64,000 nt of DNA from Chenopodium formosanum. Its lineage: Eukaryota > Streptophyta > Magnoliopsida > Caryophyllales > Amaranthaceae. Made by a program: the position numbers and the translations under genes. This document shows positions 9,945 to 21,469 of the stretch, in pieces (position 1 is the first letter of the stretch; every line of letters starts with the position of its first letter). The DNA lies in assembly GCA_024500155.1 (NCBI GenBank), contig CM044880.1:16972379-17036378 (forward strand), in the 5' to 3' direction. Below the pieces are notes generated by a model. The model was not told where the DNA came from, searched no databases, and saw only the letters and a program-made list of their open reading frames with translations.

Positions 9945-11364
9945 CAGGGGCGGATTGGGCTCAGTGGGGCTTGGCCCGTATTGGATTTGGGAAATTTTTT
10001 GTATTAAAATGGAGTAAAAGGCTAATATTTGCATGCGCTTAGTCCAATAAGAATGGCCCACTAAATACAACAAGCTAAGTCTCTTTTTTATCAGGAAATT
10101 TTGTCTATAACTACCTTAAAGATAGGGTCATTTGTGAACAACTACCCGTTTTTTTTTATTTGTTAAGAACTACCCAGAAGTTAAGAAAAGTTTGGATAAC
10201 ACTACCCATTAACGTTTTCCGTCCAAAAAAACGTTAATGGGGTCCACTTTTTCACTTTTTCACTTAATTAACTCCCCTAATTACCTTCTCTCTCTTCCTT
10301 AATTAACTTCCCCTAATTACCTTCTCCCTCTTTCCTAATTACCTTCTCCCTCTTCCCTAATTAACTTCCATTCCTCTAAACCCTAGAAATTAAAACCCCC
10401 AAATTTAGACATCCTATCAATTACAATGGCTAATTAGACATCCTACCAACTGCAATGGCCAATTAGTAATTGAAGTGCAATTGAATTCAATTTCAAAGTC
10501 AAAATAAGTGAAACCTAGAACTCAATTAAACCCCTAAATCCTAGAAATCAAAACCCCCAAATTTATTTGAACCCATAAACCCTAATTCGAATCCCTAATT
10601 TACACCCTAATATAATTATGTTAATTGCGTTCAATTAAAACTTGTATACAAATACAATAAACAATGAATTAAAAGGAAAGTGTGAAACATTACTTGAATA
10701 ATTGAGAATTTGTGTTCAATTGATTGAGTATAATCTTTTGGATTATAGAGTGAGAATGGAGAGGAAGTTAATTAGGGAGAAGAGAGAAGGTAATTAGGGG
10801 AGTTAATTAAGTGGGAAAAGTTAAAAAGTGGGCCCAATAACGTCTTAATTGGACGGAAAACGTTAATGGGTAGTGTTACCCAAACGTTTTGTAACTTGTG
10901 GGTAGTTCTAAACAAATAAAAAAAAATTGGGTAGTTGTTCACAAATGACCCTATCTTTAGGGTAGTTCTAGACAAAATTTCCTTTTTATCACCTAGGAAA
11001 GCAACCCAATTTCCAATTAAAGTCTGACAACCCACAACCCCATGCCCCCCCTCTTACGGTTACATTTAATATAATTATGCACTTTTTCCATATTACATGT
11101 CAAAATAGCAATTGTTGGCTAAAACCAAACAAATTATCAATATACGGTAATTTGATTGCTTTTTGGTGCAATCAAATAAGTTATTTTGATTAGTTTTAGC
11201 CAAAAATATTTTACACTCCTTACCATCTATTACAAATTCACATTAAATTTATTTATTATTTTTATAAGCTTATTTTATTATATTTTTTAAAGACATGCAT
11301 ATTGCATACAATTATGTTAGAAAATTTTGGCCCTTGAAACAAAAACCTTCAAGATCCGCCACTG
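9945..11364. mobile_element. hAT-like element inside Helitron B
   Basis: The termini are CAGGGGCGGATT on the left and, on the other strand, CAGTGGCGGATC on the right. The flanking 8-bp words GTTGCACC (9937-9944) and GTTGCATC (11365-11372) match at seven of eight positions, as expected of an aged hAT duplication. Removing the element rejoins the GC-rich Helitron end. There is no transposase. Confidence 0.75.
10094..10982. mobile_element. MULE MITE inside the hAT element
   Basis: The terminal inverted repeats (GGAAATTTTGTCTA on both sides) extend for well over 100 bp and include ACTACCC and ATAGGGTCATTTGTGAAC words. A perfect 9-bp duplication TTTTTATCA flanks it (10085-10093 and 10983-10991), which is the Mutator-like hallmark. 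The middle carries CCCTAATTACCTTC and AAACCCTAG words but no gene. It is the innermost layer of a three-level nest. Confidence 0.85.
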
Positions 11365-11874
11365 GTTGCATCGGGTTACCACTTTGATTAAATTGTTTTT
11401 TTATGAAATATATTATCATCTTTTTTTGACAAAAATGAAATATATTATCATCGATTATGTGTGTTATGCATAAATGTTTAAAATAATGGTACTAATTGAT
11501 AAAGAGTATAGAGAGATAATTTTTGACACTCTATTATTTGTGAAATGTTGATTTTATTCCTTTGTTTTTTTTTTTTTTTTTTTTTTTTTTTCCCAAACTG
11601 CTTATCTTGTATTTCCTTTTTAATTGATGCATGCGATTTATAGTTATATTTATATGTATGGATGACATCAATTGTTATTGGCTAAGATGGTAAGGAAGTA
11701 AATCTTGTTTCTTGAGGTCTAGTGTTCGAAACCCATCAAAAACTTTTTAATTATAGTTGGAATGATTTGTTAATTGGTAATGACGTGTCATTAAGCGATG
11801 ATGTGGCACAATGCTATGAGAGGGGAATGACGTGACACATAAACGATTTTAGGAACACTTTTTAATATATAAAA

Positions 11875-11988
11875 CTAGTGTGTGCCTCGGGCGATGCCCC
11901 AGGTTGCTAGTTTCTTTATTTCTTTAATTTTATAATTATTTTCAACTATTTGTATATAGTGTGTGGTTCAAGCGTTGTCTCGGTTGTC

Positions 11989-12024
<36 letters not shown>

Positions 12025-13551
12025 TCATGTGTATTTATATTCTAGTATTGTGAAAAATAAATGAATCATATTACCAAATTTACTTAATAAATGAATGGAA
12101 TATATAATATTATATGAAATTCAAAACATTAATTAAAGTTGGTTGAGATGGTAAATGTATTACATTTATGTATCGAAGGTTTTGGGTTCGAATTAAGCAC
12201 AAATTTGGGTACTCAATTCTACAATTTTTCACCGTTTAAGTATTGAATTTATTTTCTTCACCGTTTGGGTACTAAGTACCATTTTCCGGCAAAAAAAATT
12301 AATTCCCCCTAACAATTGAGATCCCAAGGTTAACAATTTAGTACCTTGAGTTAACTCAACGTGGGGCCCACCTGAAAAAAAATTCTCTAGCTTTGACCCA
12401 ACTTTCCTCTTTCTCTCTCCTACTTCGACAATCATAGCCTACCTCCCAATTCCTTTCTTCTTTACACACACACATTTACTCTCTCTCCCCTCTTCCCTTC
12501 CACCCTACTCAAGATCCAAAACACATGTTAATCCATCATTTTCTCTCTCTTCCTTTTTAATTCAACATCACAACTTATTGTATCATTGTTAGTGAAGATG
12601 TCAGCATGGTGTCGGTGGTGGTGTTAATGGTAGTATTAATGGCGGGGTTAGCGATAGCGGATATCCCCGAAGAGACAAAGGTGAAGGGGAAGAAGGGTTG
12701 TACAATAGGGTGGGAGTGGGAGATTGATTATAGTTTTGTTGCGAGTTAGGGTTGTGGTTTTGTGGGCTAATAACGAAATTGATTTGGTGATTTGTTGTTG
12801 TTTTGTAGAATAATTTGTGCTTGTGATGTTGTTTGAATAATTTGTTGTGAGTGATGTCGAATTATAACACATAACATAAACTGCAATTTCAAAAGTATTA
12901 AGTTAAATTAAATCCATAAATTGAAATTAAATATACAGTATTTAAAGAGAAGAAGGAAGGATTAGATTAAGACGAGAAGATGAGTTGAAGATTTTGCCAT
13001 GACCAGCAAATACAAGAAGAATATGATGCAGAGAATTAAGATGAGAAGATGGGAATAAAGCTATTAGTAATCTTTCAATTTCTAACTCCATTTTCTGAAA
13101 AAAAAAATTAAATTTTTTTTTTTGGGTAAATCGTGGATGATGATTAGAACTTGATCTGTTTTCTGTTTTGCAAGGATGTATTCATGGCTTTTTTTTGGCT
13201 GCTTTACAGTTAAATTGATCAATGTTTTTTTTTAATTTAATTAATTTTTAATTATGTATTGTTAATGGTGAGTTAGTGATGAGTTAGTTGGCCTGAAAAT
13301 TTGTTAGAGTACTCAAAGGGTGAAAAAAAAATTGAGTACGTAAAAGATGAAAAAATGAAGAATTGAGGGCCTAATTGTAGTCTTAACTCGCGTGTTTTAC
13401 ATATATTATTTTGTTAAATAAGAAATGACAAGCTTACATGGAGCATATACTTTGGATAGTGACGTGGCATTATGACGTGGTGTATATATTGTGAAGAGTG
13501 CCACGTGGCACCGTTCCTTTAAAAGGAACACCTTTTAATATATAGTATAGA
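11875..13551 (-). mobile_element. Helitron A (minus strand)
   Basis: On the minus strand it starts TCTATACTATATATTAAAAG, preceded by A. It ends with a hairpin (GGGCATCGCCC core) and CACACTAG followed by T. These are the A|TC...CTAG|T rules of Helitron insertion. Its end lies directly against the start of Helitron B. Non-autonomous: the interior is a foldback element plus T-runs and a tRNA-like A/B box pair (near 12140-12195). A related GC-rich end motif also occurs at about 11957-11990 and may be an older end. Confidence 0.65.
12205..13375. mobile_element. Foldback (probable MULE-type) element in Helitron A
   Basis: The left part (GGGTACTCAATTCT, then a second ATTGAATTT word and CACCGTTTGGGTACT) is mirrored on the right by AGAATTGAGGGCC, AAAATTGAGTACG and GTACTCAAAGGGTG. 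The inverted arms are roughly 100 bp. The flanks do not give a clear target duplication, so the family is uncertain; long arms of this kind are common in MULE MITEs. The interior has CT-rich leader-like DNA (12440-12560) and no convincing gene. Confidence 0.5.
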
Positions 13552-13555
13552 TAAT

Positions 13556-13558
13556 AAA

Positions 13559-13642
<84 letters not shown>
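13556..13642. repeat. TAA microsatellite, left part
   Basis: About 28 TAA units. The array resumes at 14769-14800 after the Pack-MULE-like element and was one array before that insertion. Open frames across it (long isoleucine or asparagine runs) are artefacts. Confidence 0.95.
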
Positions 13643-14768
13643 GGGAAATTCTCTTTGATAGACCTCTAATAATAAACATTCTCAGTGGTCAAATGCAAAA
13701 AAAGTTATTATCCTTGGTGAATCATATTTTAAAAAGTTTTATCAATGGTAACATTAAGCAAGGTAATTAGGCATTTTAAGCGTAACTATGGTTAACTAAT
13801 GATGTAATGACTAATTTGACCCTATGGTTAACCCCTTCTTAGATTTTTTTTAAAGGAAAAAAAAAAACCCAAACCCCTCACCTAGCCACCAGCACCACTG
13901 CCCTAACCCCCAGCCAGCTTGCCATCCCACCTCCGGTCAGCGACGCCTGACCTCTACCACCTCCGGCCGGCGACGCCCCACCTCGGCCCCGTTCCTCCTC
14001 CCTTTCCCATTTCCCCCATCAATCACCACCCGCCCCACCTCCTTTCTTTCCCAGTTCCCCCACCACCGTTCGTGGGCCCTTATCGCACCCAAAACCACCA
14101 CGAAAACCAACACCCCTCCCCGACAAACCCCCTCCCCGACAAAACCACCACAAACCCTTGAAATCTACCCAAAACCACCAGAAAACCGAAACCCATTTCC
14201 TGGGTTTGGTTTCGAAACCCTAAACGGGTTTGGGTATTTTCTGTTGTTTTGGGGTTTTTAAGGGTTTTTGGCCGGCGAACAAGGGAGGGGGGTCGTCGGG
14301 GAAGGGCGCTGGTTTTGTGGTGGTTAGAGTGATCGGCGGTGGGCATTGGGTGGGGAAAACATGAAGGGTCGAAAAGGGGGGAGAGAGAGAGGAGGTGGGG
14401 GCGGGGGAGGCGGGGCATCACCGGGGGAGGCCGGCGCACCACCGAAGGTAGAGCTGGGTGCCGGTGCCTGCGTCGGTGGGGGTGTAGGAGGGGGAGGGGG
14501 AGAGGGAATGGTGGCGAATGGTGGGGAAGGTGGTGGCAGGGTGGTGTTTTTTTTTTTTTTTAATTAATTTTAAAATGGGGGTATTTTAGGCATCACAACT
14601 TTTTTTTTACTTAGAATGGTTAACCATGGTTAAGAAATGCCTAATTACCTTGCTTAATGTTACCATTGATTAAACTTTTTAAAACATGGTTCACCAAGGA
14701 TAATAAATTTTTTTACATTTGACCATTGAGAACGTTTATTATTAGAGGTCTACCAAAGAGAATTTCCC
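13643..14768. mobile_element. Pack-MULE-like element with GC-rich cargo
   Basis: GGGAAATTCTCTTTG opens the element and its inverse closes it. The arms are about 170 bp with matching TTATTATCCTTGGTGAA and TAATTAGGCAT blocks. The 9-bp flanks are TAATAATAA on both sides, consistent with Mutator-like transposition, although the surrounding microsatellite makes this test weak. The centre (about 13885-14550) is strongly GC-rich and Pro/Gly/Arg-coding in several frames, unlike the AT-rich neighbourhood. Open frames at 13919-14161, 14080-14442 and 14339-14567 overlap on both strands and none shows a domain, so the cargo is best read as a possible captured host-gene fragment of unknown origin. Confidence 0.65.
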
Positions 14769-14800
<32 letters not shown>

Positions 14801-15579
14801 TATTCCATTGGTTTTTAATTTGGGTAGTTGACATAAACGTCATTTTGTAAGTGGGATTTTAGTGATCTTTGACAGATTCACTCATAAAAGTAAAATGAAC
14901 CATCTTAGTTGTGGAAAATCACCCCGATTAGTGATTACCAAAAATGTCTTTTGAACCAGACAATTCAACAAATGCGTGTCCCAATTGACGACTTTTTAGT
15001 GGGTCAAGGTATTTTTTGAACTGAAACTGTAAGGGCTCACTATGTAATCTCACTTTGGGTTAGAAATCATCCAAGGATGATTTTTGTAAGGTTTAAAGGG
15101 TTATGTGGCTTAACGGAATTAGCCAAATAAAACACGACACCTGTCAAAGCCTTACTTCCAAATAAAAAAGAACAATAAACTATTTAATCACATCCGATTG
15201 TCAATTAATATAATCCATCGGTTAATTATAATGGGATATAATTGTTACAACCTTATACAACTAAATAATTTATCTTAATCTCATGTTTGGAAATGAGGCC
15301 ATAACCTTATATTAACTATCATTAATTATTAAAAACAAGTATGCAAAGTTATGATTCATTTTTGTGTTCTGAAAAGGGTTTGAGATAAAAACAAAATTTC
15401 ATGAAAGTTTATTAAAATATCATTTATTTTCAATGTCATCTTGTTATAAGATTAAGTTTCCTCAAATGCAATCTTTTAAGAACAAATATTAAACTTTATT
15501 AAAACTCTTATTTCTAAAGTCATCTCTAGATTAAATTTCCTTAAAACTCTTTTATTTCGAAAATCATCTTTAGATTAAA
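14801..15579. other. Non-coding spacer
   Basis: AT-rich DNA after the microsatellite. No gene, terminal repeat or RNA gene was recognised. Confidence 0.45.
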
Positions 15580-16233
15580 CTAGATGTAGCCCGTGCGATG
15601 CACTGTTTGTTAGAATTTTTTAAAATAATTTTTTATATATATATATTTATGTGCTAAAATTTGTTATATACTTAGATAAAATTCCTAATTTCAAAAGATA
15701 ATATTTTATACTTAATTAATTTAAACCGAGAAATCTCATTCATCAATTTTGCTTACGTTTCATTTAAATTATTTAATTCACGTATTATATTTGGCTACCA
15801 CTAAAATTTATTATCCTACATGGCGCGCTGTAAAATTAAATCCTACATGGCTCTCTAAAGTTCCATAAGTTAAAATTACATACTATAGTGTAACATAGGT
15901 TTCATACCATTAGTTTCTTAAAAACAAATTAATTCAATTTTTTAAATGAAGGTAATTAAGAAAAACGTGCCTTTTCTCGTTTTAGATATCTTGCACGAAA
16001 AAAATCATTAAAATTCATAGAAAAATCGAAAAAAATATTGTGAGATATAGTTGGAAAGCGCTTGAAAAATTCTATCACTTGAGATAAAGAAATGGAATTG
16101 TTTCTGGGCATAAGGGCTGTTACATAGACCATCTTGAGGACACGGTAAGTTACACTTTATCCTTGAGCATCTTTTACATAGATTCTTACTTCCTTAGATC
16201 TTAAGACTCACTCAAAAAGATTATTATTCTTAA
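15580..16233 (-). mobile_element. Helitron C, 3' end (minus strand)
   Basis: Read on the minus strand, the stretch ends GTGCATCGCACGGGCTACAT followed by CTAG and T, with a clear hairpin (GTGC...GCAC). This is a Helitron 3' terminus. The 5' end was not found; the large MULE starting at 16234 probably inserted into this element. No gene is present in the piece. Confidence 0.5.
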
Positions 16234-16470
16234 GACATTTTGTCAGGAACTACCTTTTAAAGCAATTTTTTGCGAGAAACTACCTTATAAAAAAATTGTT
16301 GATAAAAACTACCTCATAAAAAGTTTTTTTTGTTGTAATGCACTACCCTTGGTCGGAATCTGAGAGTTGACCATAATTTCCCGACGTTGACCAAGTCACG
16401 TGCTAGTAACGTGACTATTAATCTTCCTTTTCCCCCCTTTTTCTCCCTAATTTTCCCTCTTCTCTTTCGA
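16234..16470 (+). repeat. Left terminal inverted repeat of the MULE
   Basis: It contains three ACTACCT(T/C)-type words, a GGTCGGAATCTGAGAGTTGAC block and two ACGTGAC-type words, one of them a CACGTG G-box core at 16397-16402. In Mutator-like elements the arm serves as transposase-binding site and as promoter for the inward gene; here it precedes the transposase start at 16704. Confidence 0.75.
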
Positions 16471-16703
16471 TTAAACTCACTGTAGACCAAAATTGCTTTC
16501 TCTCTCCCTTCATTTAACACAACCCCTTTAATTAGACTACAGAAGCTAAATTAATGGCGTTCTGAGTGCTAGTTGAATTTCAACCCAAAAAATTATTTAA
16601 AGCGGTAAGTAATTGCTTCGTTATTTCATTTTCAAGTACATGGTTGTTACTGTTCATTTTCTTCAATTTATGACAAAAAAGTTGTCATTTTCTGTGTTTT
16701 CAA

Positions 16704-19700
16704 TGGCTAAAGACTCTGGTAAACGAAAGCTTGGAACTGGTGAGGGGACCAAGTGGCGAATTATTCAAAAACCCAAGTACGACCATTTTCAATTGGGTGA
16801 ATTTATGCATGTTGTTGGATTTAAGGTTATTTTGTGCGAATTATATATTGTTGTGTTATGAGTTTAGGGAATGTGCATGATTATTATATTTATCTTAATT
16901 AGTAGATTTGGCTTGATTGTGATAATAATATATTGTTAGGAATCTGGCTTAACTGCGATAATAATATATTGTTTTAGTTGAAATCAATTTAAAATTAGGT
17001 TTATTTATTTATTTGCAACAGGTTTAACGATAGAGATAATATATTTTATCCTTGGTATAAATTAATGAAAGGCCAAATTAATATAAGATTGTATTACGGT
17101 GGGGTGTTTGTTACTAAGAAAAAAGTAAAAAGACCACCTATGAGCCTAGGGATCAGAATTTTTATGGCTTGAGTTTGCATCCTAATGTACCTGAAGTCTG
17201 CTACTTTGAATTTGTTCATTGGATAACAATAGAATTAAAGTATGAAAGTGTTGGGCAGATCTGGTTTAGGAAGAGGGGGTGTACACTTAATAATGGGAGA
17301 AAAAAAATCAAAGATGATTAAGATATTCCTGAGCTCTTAGAATCTCCCGAGTCAGATGGATGGCACAACCTATATGTCACTCACTGTACCACACCTAAGG
17401 ATGTTGATGATGTAGGAGTTGATGGTGATGAAGAGGTTGATGATATGAAATGGAAATGGATGGTGAGCTGGAAAGTGGGGGTCATGTGAATACCATGCAT
17501 AATAGCGATGACTCACCAGACATGGGGGGTCCACAACTTGATGCTCAACAAGAAAACCCTAGATCTGAACAACATGATAACCACCTACCCTTATCTAAAC
17601 TGCCTCCTTCCCGAATTCTACCATTTCCCTTACAAAAAAGTCTTAAACAAACACACCTAGCTCATCTAGTAAACCTTTAAGATCTAAAACCTCTTGTAGA
17701 TCTAAAAAATGGAAAGAAGCTTCACTTAGTCTGAGAGTTGATGAAGACAGTGTGATTGATGACACTGATGATGAGGACAGTGATGTGATTTTAAGTGAGG
17801 AAGATTTTGAGGATGATAGTGATGATGACCTTTTTGCTAAGCATGTTGATGAGAGCATAACTGAGTTGGTTAATAGAAGCTTAGGGGTTGAAATTGGGCA
17901 TAAAAGATCAGGTGGTGAAAGGCAATTACAGCTCAGTGAGGCAGATAAGGGATTTGATGTTGGAGAGGACATCTTGGTAGGCAGTGATGAGGACTTAAAT
18001 GATTCGGATGAGGAGATCAGGGAGCTGGGTATGATGATGAGCAGGGCATACATTACCCTGTTTTCAATCCAAGTGTTGACTTCAAAGGTTAGGTTAAATT
18101 AGTGCTAAGGTTGAAGTTTCCTTCAGTGTATGTGTTTAGGAAAGTAGTTAGGTATCATGCAATTGAAACTCAGTACAACTGTTACTTTTTGCATAATGGA
18201 TCAAAGAGTGTTGTTATGTACTGTGTGAATAGATGTGAGTGTGAATGGAAAAGGTCAAGGTTTATGAAATGCACTTGTAAGGATGTAAGAAAGTGTAAAT
18301 TCAAAGTGTTATCTAGGAAGCTGAAAGGGGAGGAAACTTTTCAAGTGAAGAGCCTAAACTTAGAACATGTGTGTGGTAGGCAGCACCAAAACAAAAAGGT
18401 AACCTCAGAGTACCTTGCTAAAAGGTTTCTTGATGAATGAAGAGATTCACCTAGCAAGAAACTTTCTGAGTTTATGAAGAGAGCCAAGATAATGACTTGG
18501 GTTGAGATTTGGTACTATAAGTGTTATTATGCCAAGCAGAAAGCAATGCAGATGATCCATGGTGACTCAGCTGATCAATATAAGAGGGTTTGGGACTATG
18601 CTGAGGCAATAAGGATGTATAATCTTGGAAGTACTGCTGTGGTTAAGGTGGTGGGTATTGAGAACTCTCCCCCAATATTTCAAAGGATCTACATTTGCCT
18701 TCAACCATGCAAGGAGGGGTTTTTGGCTGGCTACAGGCCTATCTTGGGGGTTGATGGGTGTCATTTAAGGGGGGCATACCCTGGGATTTGTCTCACAGCA
18801 ATTGGCAAAGATGGCAACAACAATATTTTTCCTGTTGCCTGGGCCATAGTAGAAGTTAAGAATGCTGAGACCTGGGCTTGGTTTTTGGAGTTGCTTATTT
18901 AAGATTTGGATAGTGTGAAAGACTCCCTAACCCGGGTTAGTGAGAGGGATGCTCAGGATGCTGTAACATATATGTCAGATAGACAGAAGGTACACACTCA
19001 CTATGTTATTTTTGCTTTTTTTTTTTTTTTTATTTTTTAAGTTGAGTATATGCTTACAATTCTGTTTTTTTGTTGTTACTCTGTAGGGGTTACTTGTTGC
19101 TTTCAACAAGGTTGTCCCTAATGCAGAGATCAGATTATGCTGCAGACACATATGGGCAAATTTTAAAAAGAAATTCCCTAGAGAGTTGTTCAAAGAATGT
19201 TTCTGGAAGGCAGCAAGATCATCTACCAATGTATTTTTTTTTATCCTACATTTCATGGCCTGTCTTGTTTATATATGTGTGAGTATGTGTAAGAAAGTTG
19301 TTGAACATGTAATTGCTGAGGTCTAGTGTGTGATATCATTTTGTTTTTCTTCTTTTAGTGGCACTTTGACTGTCAAATGGAATCAATAAAGTTGCTCTCA
19401 CCTGATGCCTATAAGTATTTGGCTGATATTCCAGCATGTTCATGGTCTAGGCATGCATTTAGTCCTAGGTCAAAATCTGGAATGTTGTTAAATAACTGTT
19501 GTGAAAGCTTCAACAGTGTCATTAGAGAAGCTAGATAAAAACCAATTCTATCCATGCTTGAATGGATAAGAAGGTATGTTATGAAGAGATGTGCAGTGAA
19601 AAGAGATGGGTTAAAGAATTTTCAGGGAAATATAATGCCATCAGTGATGAAAATGCTAGATAGAACTAGTGAGGAAGTGAGCAACTGTGATGTCAATCAG

Positions 19701-20516
19701 GTAGATGTGTTAGAATTTGAGGTTGACCATTTGACAACAGGAGAAACTTATGTTGTGAGTTTGGCTGAGAAAAGGTGTGGGTGTTACAGGTGGGAGCTAT
19801 TGGGTATTCCTTGCTATCATGCTTATGCATTCATTTGGAGACAAAGATTGAACATAGAGGACTATGTGCACCCTGCCTATCATGTGGCAACCTATGCACC
19901 TGCTTTCCACCCTATGCCAGGCAAACATCAATGACCATCTGTGGATTTGCCTCAACCTTTTCCACCTGCTTTTAGGAAAATTCTAGGGAGGCCTAAGCAA
20001 AAAAATAGGGTGAAAAAGAAGGGTGAGGATCAGGAAAAAGAACTTGTCAAAAGAAACAGAAGAGCAAATAATTGCAGCAAGTTTGGTGAAGCAGGACACT
20101 ATGCTAACACTTGTAAGAACCATCACAGGGCACCAACTATACTGGACAAGGGTGGTAAGCCTAGAAAGAACCCACCAAGAGCCCCAAACACTATTGCTGC
20201 TTCAATAAGTGCTGGTGGCTATGGATCTGGTGCTGTTGGTGCTGCCACTACAAGAACTGGTGCTGCCACTTCAGTGGTTGTTCAAGGCAATACAGGTCAT
20301 GCTGGAGTAACTACAGGTGGTTTTAAAAGGAAGAAATCTGCTTCACAAGCTGCAACAGCATCTACATCTGCACCAACTCAGTCAGCTACAATGACTTCTA
20401 CAATTAGAGGAATACCAAAGCATCTGAAGTACAAAAGGATGGTGGATGTGTTATCATCTCAAACAAGCACAACAGCTCAACCTAATTGCATGTCTCAGAC
20501 TGGATCAGTAGAGTAG
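16704..20516 (+). pseudogene. MuDR-type transposase
   Basis: A DDE transposase that would cut and move the MULE. Possible first exon MAKDSGKRKL at 16704; a YYGGVFV-type N-terminal domain near 17090; an acidic Asp/Glu-rich linker (17750-18030); the Mutator DNA-binding domain with CECEW and CKFKVLSR (18102-18440); the MULE catalytic domain with D in LGVDGCHLRG, D in SDRQKGL and E in CCESFN; a SWIM zinc finger CGCYRWELLGIPCYHA (19770-19820); and a CCHC knuckle CSKFGEAGHYANTC near 20085. Introns fit GT-AG at about 18990-19086 and 19231-19358. It is inactive: a frameshift near 18030 and in-frame stops near 18087, 18438, 18900, 19536 and 19932. Because most damage is single stops in an otherwise clean frame, inactivation looks fairly recent. 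Confidence 0.9.
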
Positions 20517-20834
20517 CAGGGCATCTATTTCTAGTTTTTGTTTTATTTTGTCAAAACTATGCTTTTGTTAACTGATGCTTTTGTTAACTGTCTTAGAACA
20601 TACTTAAATTGGGTATTGTAATGCATTTTGCTACTTGTGAAATTATCTTTATGACCAATTGTGTATGTAATATTTGGTTTGGTTCTGTCATATATTTTAA
20701 ATGCTTGCCATTGCAAATTGAGCACACACATATGGAAACAAAACAATATCATTTCATTCATTAAGTCCAAATAATACCATTACATAACATAGACTACATC
20801 AACCTAATATTTTGTTCACCTTACATAGACTACA

Positions 20835-21250
20835 TTAGCCTAATACTTTCACCATTGTGAAACTGACTACAACTGATATAACAACAACAATGCCAAAAAA
20901 ACCTACAACATTGAACTGAGTTGAATTCTTCTTCTTCAGCTTCATTTTCAAGTTCTCTGCTTCATCCATAACCCTTTTCTTTTCAGATTCCAAGCAGCAT
21001 ACTCTGTTTTTCACCACAGCCACCTCACCCTTTAGAATATGCTTCTCAGCCAACATTGATTAGTTATATCACTTTGCCAATCAATTATTCCCTCATCCAC
21101 CCATCTAAAGGTTTTGCAGCCCCTTTGATTGGTTTCGGGATTGTAAAATTTGCATGCTTCAAACTTTCTCCCTGGGTTTTCATGCGTCCATGAGGTCAAC
21201 CTTACTATGGGGATTCCACATTTGCACTTCGAATTTGGGGTTGAAGCCAT
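20835..21250 (-). pseudogene. GRF-type zinc-finger, coiled-coil and membrane protein
   Basis: Starting at the ATG at 21250-21248, the protein begins MASTPNSKCKCGIPIVRLTS and contains GRKFEACKFY and RGCKTFRWVDEG. The CxCG, GR-x-F-x-x-C and GC-x-x-F-x-W order is that of a GRF zinc finger, which binds nucleic acid in known proteins. After a one-base frameshift near 21050 it continues with a charged, heptad-like helix (LKGEVAVVKNRVCCLESEKK) and a C-terminal hydrophobic segment (VVGFFGIVVVISVVVSF) fit for one membrane pass. An AG acceptor lies just before the ATG, so a leader intron is possible. The gene reads from the right arm toward the transposase. Small plant proteins with this layout are known but of unclear role. 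Confidence 0.75.
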
Positions 21251-21469
21251 TGTAACCTGCATTTTACACAAAATCAAAGCGTTAAACCCTAATATGAGTA
21301 ACACACAAATTCTGACATATAAACCAATAATTGAAAGAGGGGTTTGGTCGAAAACAACAATGGCAGCATAAATTTACCAACTTTGTTGTAGTTTCAGTTC
21401 ACGAGAGAGAGAATTGTTGAACTGAGAGGAAGCACGAAGAAAAAGGGGGGGGGGGAAATTAAGGATCTA

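Larger units (their letters stand above)
9919..11874 (-). mobile_element. Helitron B (minus strand)
   Basis: On the minus strand the 3' end has a GC-rich hairpin region (GCCCGGGC core) followed by CACACTAG and then T, which is the CTRR|T ending of Helitrons. The other end, at about 11874, reads TATATATTAAAAAGTGTTCC, like the 5' end of plant ATREP-type Helitrons, though the first bases are degraded from TC. There is no Rep/helicase gene. A hAT element and, inside that, a MULE MITE make up most of its length. Without them it is about 540 bp. Confidence 0.6.

Noticed and set aside
13470..13679. Minus-strand open frame with a poly-isoleucine run
   Set aside because: It is the TAA microsatellite read in one frame.
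14080..14567. Overlapping Pro-, Gly- and Arg-rich open frames as a host gene
   Set aside because: They overlap on both strands, arise from GC-rich low-complexity DNA inside MULE arms and contain no domain; reported only as possible captured cargo.
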